Assembly: GCA_964458125.1 (NCBI GenBank)
Contig: CAYWHE010000109.1
Span: 1-13,260, forward strand
From: CAYWHE01 sp964458125
GTDB lineage: Bacteria; Bacteroidota; Bacteroidia; AKYH767-A; OLB10
Direction: 5' to 3'
DNA: 13,260 bases
Of this stretch, positions 1 through 6,455 are shown piece after piece. A program made the position numbers and the translations under genes. The notes under the pieces are model-generated. The model saw nothing but the letters and a program-made list of their open reading frames with translations. It was not told the DNA's origin and made no database searches. How positions within the stretch are numbered: the first letter of the stretch is position 1; every line of letters begins with the position of its first letter.

Positions 1-58
1 CACTATACCAAGTGATTTGGTCGTCAATTCTTGTCTTTATATATTCTTGTTCTGTCAT
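1..58 (-). CDS. N-terminus of a DUF4231/SLATT-like membrane protein (partial)
   Basis: Reading leftwards from an ATG at 56-58, the sequence gives 19 codons, MTEQEYIKTRIDDQITWYS, before the window ends. The pattern of a short acidic start followed by R-[ILV]-D-D-Q-I-x-W-Y resembles, from memory, the beginning of DUF4231 proteins. These belong to the SLATT group of two-transmembrane proteins, which others have predicted to be pore-forming effectors in nucleotide-signalling conflict systems. Only the soluble lead-in is visible; the transmembrane pair would lie outside the window. No TAnnTTTG box or Shine-Dalgarno site is evident upstream, so the start rests on the family resemblance. The gene points away from everything else here and would be the last visible part of a neighbouring unit. 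Identification from 19 residues is tentative. Confidence 0.5.
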   Translation of the reverse strand, partial: MTEQEYIKTRIDDQITWYS

Positions 59-440
59 TGTCGTCTGTTTTTTACGGTTGCAGCTTATGGGGGGATTGGA
101 GAAGGTTCTGGTTTATTGAGTTCCTGTTAATTTTCATTCATATTTTCTCCTTATTCAACACTTTAGCGTATTAAAAACCCCGTTACCGGGATGGCGTGAT
201 GGGTCATTTCTTCCGTTCCGTTGAATACGGAGCCGGTATTAAAAAAACTACGTACTGCATTCGTTCCGGTGAAAACAGCATGTAAAGGTTAGCAATTAAT
301 TCATTAGAAGCAAGCTTGTCCCCTGGACGAAAAACCGGACGCAGCATTCAAAACCCGGACGCCGGTGCCGGGTGGCGCGTGATTTTCTGCGGTACCGCAA
401 GGCAGGCGGCTATTCATGCAGCGCCGCACCCCTGACCCAT
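59..440. other. Intergenic stretch, no convincing gene
   Basis: This stretch lies between the start of the leftward DUF4231-like gene and the structured element. The first 250 bases are AT-rich and would hold that gene's promoter, though I find no clear TAnnTTTG box. From about 320 the GC content rises and there are short GC-rich imperfect inverted repeats, for example around 351-372. No open frame has a recognisable protein signature, and I see no tRNA. Confidence 0.5.
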
Positions 441-535
441 AGCCCCGATTGCAGCGGTTAGCCCGCACCCTGAAGTTAGCGCTTGCGCTATACTTCAGGG
501 GAGGACTAAAAGCGGAAAGCGGGACTGCACACCGG
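441..535 (+). ncRNA. Candidate structured RNA element with CUUG-capped hairpin
   Basis: The central hairpin pairs CCCTGAAGT (468-476) with ACTTCAGGG (492-500). It continues with T477-A490 and AGCG/CGCT and is capped by CTTG (482-485), with a single bulge at 491. Around it, CCCGC (462-466) can pair with GCGGG (519-523), and GCAG (451-454) with CTGC (525-528), giving a nested arm. The flanks AGCCCCGATTGCAGCGG (441-457) and AGCGGAAAGCGGGA (511-524) resemble, from memory, an intergenic element seen repeatedly in Flavobacteriia and other Bacteroidota. That element has the same order: an AGCCCCGAT-AGCGG half, a variable hairpin, then an AGCGGA-AGCGGGA half. I cannot give it a confirmed family name. 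The plus strand is chosen from the resemblance to those flanks. No poly-T run follows, so it is not a plain intrinsic terminator. Confidence 0.5.
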
Positions 536-859
536 CAAAAACGGAATGATGTGCTCCCAAAAAATAAAAAAACAAGCCGGCATCCTCCATTCCAAATAAG
601 AATAAAGATGGCCCGGGTTGGTGATCATGCAGGTAAACTGTTGAAAAAGGCGGTTCGATTGAATCCGGCAGGCCGGGAAGTAAATGCCAGGATCCTGAGC
701 TAAGGCCGATCCGGTTTTGTCATCCACACCGGTGAAAACGCGTTTGCTTTCCGGGTCCTTCAGCGGCAGGGACGGATCGGGGAATACGGCTTTCGCCGGA
801 GGTTTGGGACCTTGTCCGGAATGAGACCGGGGACAGGATGGGTGCGCCACACCTCCCGT
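536..859. other. Gene-free stretch downstream of the endonuclease gene
   Basis: This is the 3' side of the leftward endonuclease gene. A hairpin can form between CTTGTCC near 811 and GGACAGG near 833, but no T-run follows it on the minus strand, so I do not call a terminator. A 114-codon leftward open frame begins with GTG at 850. It matches nothing I know, and its end runs into the structured element, so it is not called as a gene. The GC content is as high as in the neighbouring genes, so an eroded coding remnant is possible. Confidence 0.4.
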
Positions 860-1924
860 TTATTTTACTTCCTTTAATAAAATCAGATAGGTCGGAAAAT
901 GATCGCTGTAACCGCCCTGGTATTTGCTGAAATTATACGTGCGGAATGGATATCCCTTGTAGCGCCCGGTTTGTTCAATCATAAAACTTTTTTTAAAGAT
1001 GGCCGCATCGCGGTAAAAGAACCCGGGTCTTTCGCGATGCAAAAATGCCTCGGACAAAATAATCTGATCAAATAAGTTCCAGGCATCGTTGTAGGCCAGT
1101 GTGCCCAGGCCCTGTTTGTAATAACTCACCCAGGGGTTATACAGGCCGCCCCTGGGAACTTCCCGGATTTTTCCGGTTGCCTTAAGCACTTTCACCACAC
1201 TGGCGCTGACGGGGTCATCATTCAGGTCGCCCATCAGCAGGATGCGGGCATCCGGGTTCTGCCCGGTAATGGAATCAATCTTGTTTTTACAAACCTGGGC
1301 GGCGGCTTTTCTTCCGGGCGCACTGGCCTCCTCCCCGCCCCGGCGGCTGGGCCAGTGGTTGACGAAGATGTTCAGGGGATCGCCATCATACAATCCCGCA
1401 ACGTATAAGACATCGCGCGTATACCGGGGACTGCCGTCATCGTTGAAAACAGGTACAAACAAGGCTTCGCTGTGCGTAACGGTAAAATACTTCGGGTTGT
1501 AGATCAATCCTACGTCGATACCTCTTTCATCCGGAGAGTCGTAATGCACTATCCGGTAATGCCTGTTCTTCAGTTTGGGCTGGTTAATAAGGTCCTGGAG
1601 CACGCTTTCGTTTTCAACTTCCGCACAGCCCATAATGGACAGCCCGTCGGCCGTAACATCCGTACCGATTTGGGAGATCACCCCGGATAAATTGCCCAGT
1701 TTGTCGAGATACACCGAACCGGTATAATGATTGGTTCCGTCCGGTAAAAACTCTTCATCCTTATTGGGCCCATCAATGGTGTCGAAGAGGTTTTCCAGGT
1801 TGTAAAATCCAACCAGTCCGATCTTATAGTTTTTTTCCTGGGCCGTGACAAGGTCCGACATGAACAGGAATAAAAGGCCTGACAGGAGACTTATTCCACG
1901 CGCTGAAAAATAATTGCCCGACAT
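860..1924 (-). CDS. Secreted endonuclease/exonuclease/phosphatase-family protein
   Basis: This 354-residue protein belongs to the Mg-dependent EEP superfamily (DNase I-like phosphodiesterases), which cleaves phosphodiester or phosphomonoester bonds. The family hallmarks appear in order: FYNLENLFDT (40-49, metal-site Asn42 and Glu44), CAEVEN (100-105, catalytic-site Glu), DERGIDVGL (132-140), VNHWPSR (188-194, His190), GDLNDDP (232-238, Asp233 and Asn235) and SDHFP (340-344, the terminal Asp-His pair). The fold is therefore complete and probably active. Residues 1-28 look like a Sec signal peptide ending at TAQ, so the enzyme probably works in the periplasm or outside the cell. The ATG at 1924 has a TAnnTTTG promoter box just upstream. 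The gene diverges from a TonB receptor, DUF5689 lipoprotein and HKD nuclease set, which points to nucleic acid or another phosphodiester as substrate. The sequence cannot separate DNase, RNase and phosphatase activity. Confidence 0.9.
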   Translation of the reverse strand: MSGNYFSARGISLLSGLLFLFMSDLVTAQEKNYKIGLVGFYNLENLFDTIDGPNKDEEFLPDGTNHYTGSVYLDKLGNLSGVISQIGTDVTADGLSIMGCAEVENESVLQDLINQPKLKNRHYRIVHYDSPDERGIDVGLIYNPKYFTVTHSEALFVPVFNDDGSPRYTRDVLYVAGLYDGDPLNIFVNHWPSRRGGEEASAPGRKAAAQVCKNKIDSITGQNPDARILLMGDLNDDPVSASVVKVLKATGKIREVPRGGLYNPWVSYYKQGLGTLAYNDAWNLFDQIILSEAFLHRERPGFFYRDAAIFKKSFMIEQTGRYKGYPFRTYNFSKYQGGYSDHFPTYLILLKEVK

Positions 1925-1940
1925 ACGTATTCGTTTCGTG

Positions 1941-1948
1941 CAAAGCTA
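1941..1948 (-). promoter_or_regulatory. Bacteroidota -7 promoter box for the endonuclease gene
   Basis: On the minus strand this reads TAGCTTTG, an exact match to the Bacteroidota -7 consensus TAnnTTTG, 16 bases before the ATG. Transcription would start a few bases downstream and leave a very short leader. I do not see a good TTG -33 box; a T-rich run lies in that region. Confidence 0.55.
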
Positions 1949-2082
1949 CAAAAGGAATCCTTGCCGGAAGAAGAAAAAAAATCACTGAAAATTCCGGTTA
2001 CCCGCGTTCATTCGGCAGTCCTTTCAACCAGGCCATCCCGGACGGCCGCAGGTACGGATTTCCCTGAAATCAGAAAATTATG

Positions 2083-2090
2083 TAGTTTTG
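2083..2090 (+). promoter_or_regulatory. Bacteroidota -7 promoter box for the TonB receptor operon
   Basis: TAGTTTTG fits TAnnTTTG and lies 18 bases before the first ATG (2109). It overlaps the TTG at 2088 that would otherwise extend the reading frame. This argues that translation starts at 2109 or 2112 and not at 2088. It faces the endonuclease promoter across the 184-base divergent gap. Confidence 0.55.
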
Positions 2091-2108
2091 CGCCCTTCTA
2101 ACCGGATC

Positions 2109-4886
2109 ATGATGCTTAAAAATTTTTACCTCTTTCTGCTGACCGTTATTCCGCTGTCAGGTTTTAGCCAGACTGCGTTCCTGAAAGGAATTGTTCAGGA
2201 TGAATCCGGAAATCCGCTGAAAGGGGTGAATATCTTTTTGCAGGCAAGCCGGCAAACCACCCGGACCGCTGATAACGGCACTTTTGAACTGAAAGACGTG
2301 CCTTACGGGGATGAACTGGTGGAGTTCAAGGGCGAAGGATTACAGGAAACCAGGATCCGGATACAGGTCAATCAACCTGAAGTGAACCTGGGCATGATCC
2401 AGATTTCGCGCGAGCAGGATGAACCGGCGGGCGATGACATTCCCACGGCGGCCTTGTCCGAATCCGATCTTTCGGAGAGTCACTCCTCCGGCAGCGCTTC
2501 CGGTGTGCTTGGGGCTTCCAGGGATGCCTTTACCACCGCCGTAACCTTTAATTTCAGCATTGCGCGTTTCCGGCTCCGGGGCTATGAGTACGGGTATGCA
2601 CCTACACTGATGAACGGCGCCTCCATGACCGACCTGGCCACGGGCCGTGACATGTTTTACACCTGGAGCGGTTTAAACGACATGGTGCGCGCCAGGGAAA
2701 ACAGCACCGGGCTGGAAGCGAATTACAAGAGCTACGGCGGACTGGCAGGGTCTTCGGAAATCGACAGCCGTGCGGCCCGGCAGCGCAAACAACTGCAGGT
2801 ATCCTACGCCATGTCCAACCGGACCTATGATAACCGCCTGGTCCTTTCCTACGGCTCCGGTATGCTGAAAGGGGGATGGTCCATTGCCGGATCCGTTTCC
2901 AGGAGATGGGCCGATGAGGGCTATGTGAAAGGTACCTTTTACGACAGCTGGGCCTGGTTCGCATCGGTTGAAAAAGAACTCAACCTGTCCCATTCCCTGA
3001 GCCTGACGGTTTTTGGCAGTCCGCTCCGGAACGGAAGACAGTCTGCGGCCACGCAGGAGATGTATGACATAGCCGGAACCCACTACTACAATCCGAACTG
3101 GGGCTACCAGCATGGAAAAGTGCGCAATGCCGTGGTGGGCCGCAGTCATATTCCCGTAGCCATTCTTTCCCATGAATGGAAAATCGACAACAGTTCTTCC
3201 CTTGAAACCTCCCTCAGCCACCTGGCGGGTAAGACCAAAATCTCCGGCCTGGACTGGTACAATGCCACCGATCCCCGCGCCGATTTTTACAGGAGGATGC
3301 CCGGCTTCATCGCCCTGACCGATCCCACCCAGGCTTCCCTTGTTTACAACCTGTTGGCCGGCAATGAAAATGAACGCCAGGTGCAGTGGGATGACCTGTA
3401 CGCCTCCAACTACATCAGCGACTCCACCGTTTACAATGCCAACGGCATCAGCGGGAATACCGTCGGCGGACGCTGGGCCAATTATCTCCTGCAGGACAGG
3501 GTGACCAGCCTTCGCAAATACGGCTTCAACACCATTTACAACAAAACGGTCAGCGACCATGCACATGTCACCGCGGGGTTGTCCTACCAGAGGCAACGTT
3601 CGGAATACTACAAGGAGGTGAATGACCTGCTCGGGGCCGATTTTTACGTGGACCTGAACCAGTATGCCGAACAGGCCAACATCGACAGCATCGATGCCGT
3701 GCAGAACGATCTGAATCACCCGAACCGGATTTTACATACGGGTGACCGTTATGGGTATGATTATATAGCCGAAATTTCCAAATCAACAGCCTGGGCCCAG
3801 GGTGTTTTCACCAACCGGTACATGGATTATTTTTTCGCCGGCGAAATCAGTTCCGTTCATTATTACCGGGAAGGACGTTACCGGAACGGGGTGTTTGCCG
3901 GTGATTCGTATGGCAAATCAAAAACGCAGAAGTTCACCGATATTTCCGTAAAGGCTGGCCTGAACTATAAAATCAACGGCAGGAATTATCTTTTCGCCAA
4001 CGCATCCTGGCTCACCCAGGCTCCTGAATTTGAAGACACCTATATATCACCCCGCACGCGGCATACGCAGGCCGACGGCCTTCAATCCGAAACGGCCACA
4101 TCCGCCGAAGGCGGATACCTGCTGAAAGCGCCGAAGGTGAAAGCCAGGGCTGTGGTTTACACCACGGAAATCAGGGACCAGGTTCAGACAGCCAGTTTCT
4201 ACCATGAGGATTTCCGCACCTTCGTCAACTATACCCTCAGCGGTATAGACAGGCGTCATACGGGAACGGAGCTGGCGCTGGAAGCCGTCCTCTACCAGGG
4301 TCTTAGCGCTACCGCCGTGGCCTCCCTGGGCAGGTTTATCTTTACCAACAACCCGTCGGCCACCATCTCCCAGGATAATAAGGATACCCTGCTGGCGGAA
4401 AACCAAACGGTATACCTGAGGAATTTTCATGTGGGCGGCACGCCTGAAAAAGCATGGTCCTTCGGACTGAATTACCGTGGCCGGCAATTCTGGTTTGTCA
4501 ATATCGCCCTGAACCTGTTTGACGGCATTTACATCGCTCCCAACCCGGCGCGACGGACACCGGAAGCCATCGACCTGGTTGATCAGAACACCGGTCAATA
4601 CCAGGACATCGTGGACCAGGAAAAAGCCGGTAAACAGGTAACGGTGGACCTTTCGGCGGGTAAATCCTGGAGGCTCAACAATACCTTCAAATCCCTGAAT
4701 CAAAACATGTTCCTGGTCTTCAACGCCGGCATCACCAACCTCCTCAACAACAAAAACCTGGTCAGCGGCGGATTTGAACAACTCCGTTTCGACTATTTCG
4801 ACAAGAACCCTCAGAAGTTCTCCAGCAAGTATTACTATGGCTTCGGAACCACCTTCTTTGTAAGCGTGGCCTTCCGGCTTAATTAA
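2109..4886 (+). CDS. TonB-dependent outer-membrane receptor with carboxypeptidase-regulatory-like N-domain
   Basis: From the ATG at 2109 the protein has 925 residues. A signal peptide (MMLKNFYLFLLTVIPLSGFSQ, about 1-21) precedes a CarboxypepD_reg-like beta-sandwich (about 23-100, with KGIVQDESGNPLKGVNIFL and DNGTFELKDVPYGD). A plug-like region follows (about 125-240), then a long barrel of alternating aromatic and polar strands that ends FFVSVAFRLN. This is the layout of energised outer-membrane importers of the SusC-like/TonB type, although it is shorter than most SusC proteins. It would bind a ligand at the surface and pass it to the periplasm using ExbBD-TonB. A TTG at 2088 would add seven residues but sits inside the promoter box, so ATG 2109 is preferred; ATG 2112 is equally possible. 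The next gene is a DUF5689 lipoprotein 40 bases downstream, which I infer to be its surface partner, in the position SusD holds in glycan loci. The ligand is unknown; the neighbouring nucleases suggest a phosphodiester product. Confidence 0.88.
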   Translation: MMLKNFYLFLLTVIPLSGFSQTAFLKGIVQDESGNPLKGVNIFLQASRQTTRTADNGTFELKDVPYGDELVEFKGEGLQETRIRIQVNQPEVNLGMIQISREQDEPAGDDIPTAALSESDLSESHSSGSASGVLGASRDAFTTAVTFNFSIARFRLRGYEYGYAPTLMNGASMTDLATGRDMFYTWSGLNDMVRARENSTGLEANYKSYGGLAGSSEIDSRAARQRKQLQVSYAMSNRTYDNRLVLSYGSGMLKGGWSIAGSVSRRWADEGYVKGTFYDSWAWFASVEKELNLSHSLSLTVFGSPLRNGRQSAATQEMYDIAGTHYYNPNWGYQHGKVRNAVVGRSHIPVAILSHEWKIDNSSSLETSLSHLAGKTKISGLDWYNATDPRADFYRRMPGFIALTDPTQASLVYNLLAGNENERQVQWDDLYASNYISDSTVYNANGISGNTVGGRWANYLLQDRVTSLRKYGFNTIYNKTVSDHAHVTAGLSYQRQRSEYYKEVNDLLGADFYVDLNQYAEQANIDSIDAVQNDLNHPNRILHTGDRYGYDYIAEISKSTAWAQGVFTNRYMDYFFAGEISSVHYYREGRYRNGVFAGDSYGKSKTQKFTDISVKAGLNYKINGRNYLFANASWLTQAPEFEDTYISPRTRHTQADGLQSETATSAEGGYLLKAPKVKARAVVYTTEIRDQVQTASFYHEDFRTFVNYTLSGIDRRHTGTELALEAVLYQGLSATAVASLGRFIFTNNPSATISQDNKDTLLAENQTVYLRNFHVGGTPEKAWSFGLNYRGRQFWFVNIALNLFDGIYIAPNPARRTPEAIDLVDQNTGQYQDIVDQEKAGKQVTVDLSAGKSWRLNNTFKSLNQNMFLVFNAGITNLLNNKNLVSGGFEQLRFDYFDKNPQKFSSKYYYGFGTTFFVSVAFRLN

Positions 4887-4926
4887 ATTTCATTTCAACA
4901 CCCAACCAGCAAAACCTGATACGTGC

Positions 4927-6390
4927 ATGAATATCTTATTTAAAAAAATTCCGGTCCTCGTGCTGACAGCACTGATCGCCGGAGCCTTTTCCGCCTGTGT
5001 AAAAAAAGACCTGGAGAACCCGCCCGACCCTTCCGGGATCGACCCTGATCTCCAGGTGAACCTGAGCATTGCCGGGCTGAAGGCCATGGATACGCTGGCC
5101 GGCGTTCCCGTCAAAATCATGGAAGATTATATCATTTCCGGAATCGTGGTGGCCGATGACAAGTCCGGGAATTTCTATAAAGAGCTGGTCATACAGGATT
5201 CCACAGGCGGTATTTCCATTCAGCTCGACCAGTCGAATTACTACACCGATTTTCCCGTCGGCAGAAGGGTGTTTGTGAAATTGCGCGGCCTGTGCCTGGG
5301 CGAATACCATCACCTCATCCAGCTGGGCGGATATTACACGCAAAGCGGAACCTATTTCAACATAGAGCGCATTCCCCAGTCCCTCATTCCGCATCACATC
5401 ATTAAAGGTTCGTATTACCATGCCGTTACACCGAAGGTGATGAAAATTACCGAACTTGATGCCTATGATGATCAGAACATGCTGGTGCAGTTCAACGACA
5501 TACAGTTTGACCAGTTGTTTGTCAACCAGCCTTATTCCAACGGTCCCAACCTGGCCGATGTAAACATGCAGCTGCAGGACTGCGAATGCCATGCGCTGGA
5601 AATGCGGAACAGCGATTTCGCGGACTTCGGTTACAAACTCACCCCTTCCGGCAACGGTACGATCACCGGTATATTCCAGGTGTACGATGCTTACAACCAG
5701 TTGAAAATACGTGACCTGGCCGATGTTTCGATGCCGAACGGACGCTGCGGCTCACAGGGCGGAGGCGCACCGGTATTCAACGATGTGGCCGGCTACATGC
5801 CCCTTGACAGCGTTCGCCAATTCTACCAGGGATTCGCCACCACCATGCCGGCAGGACGGGTGGTGAAAGGCGTGGTGATTTCGGATCAGTGTGCCGGTAA
5901 TATCGATCCAAAAAATATAGTGATTCAGGATTCCACCGGCGGAATCGTGGTCCGTTTTCTCTCGGCCGCCTCCCTTCCCGCCGGCGCACTGGTGACCATT
6001 CAGGCCGGCGGTGTTGAATTAACCGAATACAACGGATTACTGGAACTGAACAACGTTCCAAACAACCTGGCCTCCTATACCTCCCGCGCCTCTGTGCCCC
6101 AGCATGTCACCACCATCGACAGCATACTTGATAACTTTAACAAATGGGAATCCACCCTGGTTACCATCCAGAATGTCACCATGACCGGGTCGGGCACGAC
6201 ATACAACAACAGCCAGAATTTCGGCAACCTGACCATCGGTGACGGAACCAACACCACCACACTCTATACGCGGCAAAGCGCCAACTTCGCCACATTTCCC
6301 TATCCCACCTCAGCGGTCACCCTCACCGGGATTGTATCGGATTACAACGGTCTGCAGATCATGATGAGAAACAACGATGACGTAAAATAA
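4927..6390 (+). CDS. DUF5689 OB-fold surface lipoprotein
   Basis: This 487-residue protein has a lipoprotein signal: MNILFKKIPVLVLTALIAGA, then FSAC with the lipid-modified Cys at 24. The following VKKDLE is charged in the way of Bacteroidota lipoprotein export signals, so the surface is its likely place. An N-terminal DUF5689 module (about 40-270) contains IQDSTGGI at 89-96. After a short Gly-rich linker near 280, an OB-fold pair (about 290-487) contains a second IQDSTGGI at 333-340 and ends LTGIVSDYNGLQIMMRNNDD. The family is commonly found beside TonB receptors in Bacteroidota and is thought to act as their partner, but its ligand has not been established to my knowledge. The gene follows the receptor by 40 bases with no promoter box evident, so the two probably form one operon. 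The OB-fold and the nuclease neighbours make nucleic-acid binding a reasonable inference. Confidence 0.85.
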   Translation: MNILFKKIPVLVLTALIAGAFSACVKKDLENPPDPSGIDPDLQVNLSIAGLKAMDTLAGVPVKIMEDYIISGIVVADDKSGNFYKELVIQDSTGGISIQLDQSNYYTDFPVGRRVFVKLRGLCLGEYHHLIQLGGYYTQSGTYFNIERIPQSLIPHHIIKGSYYHAVTPKVMKITELDAYDDQNMLVQFNDIQFDQLFVNQPYSNGPNLADVNMQLQDCECHALEMRNSDFADFGYKLTPSGNGTITGIFQVYDAYNQLKIRDLADVSMPNGRCGSQGGGAPVFNDVAGYMPLDSVRQFYQGFATTMPAGRVVKGVVISDQCAGNIDPKNIVIQDSTGGIVVRFLSAASLPAGALVTIQAGGVELTEYNGLLELNNVPNNLASYTSRASVPQHVTTIDSILDNFNKWESTLVTIQNVTMTGSGTTYNNSQNFGNLTIGDGTNTTTLYTRQSANFATFPYPTSAVTLTGIVSDYNGLQIMMRNNDDVK

Positions 6391-6444
6391 AATCAGGAAA
6401 TGCCGACCAACGGGTATTGCCGTACAGGCAGTGCCCTTTTTTGT

Positions 6445-6451
6445 TATCTTG
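6445..6451 (+). promoter_or_regulatory. Possible -7 promoter box before the HKD protein gene
   Basis: TATCTTG lies five bases before the ATG at 6456 and resembles a shortened TAnnTTTG box, but no matching TTG -33 element is at the usual distance. The spacing would give an almost leaderless message. The 65-base gap from the lipoprotein stop would allow either a separate promoter or read-through. Confidence 0.3.
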
Positions 6452-6455
6452 CATC

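Noticed and set aside
59..500. Integron attC-like sites near the left edge
   Set aside because: Pieces such as GTTGCAGCTTA and GTTAGC occur, but no paired core sites with the right spacing and folded arms could be found.
449..703. Rightward 84-codon open frame
   Set aside because: It runs straight through the structured element and has no recognisable protein features; the hairpin and flanks explain the sequence better.
2088..2108. TTG start for the TonB receptor
   Set aside because: It falls inside the TAGTTTTG promoter box, so the codon would lie upstream of the transcript start; the ATG at 2109 or 2112 gives a clean signal peptide.
2673..3719. Leftward 348-codon open frame opposite the TonB receptor gene
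   Set aside because: It is a shadow of a well-supported receptor on the plus strand, low in complexity and with no family resemblance. The same holds for the long leftward frames at 4047-4781 and 4936-5592.
6417..6455. TTG start for the HKD protein
   Set aside because: It would put PYRQCPFLLSCI ahead of a standard MKKLLVLLSLLLAG signal peptide; the ATG at 6456 is the natural start.
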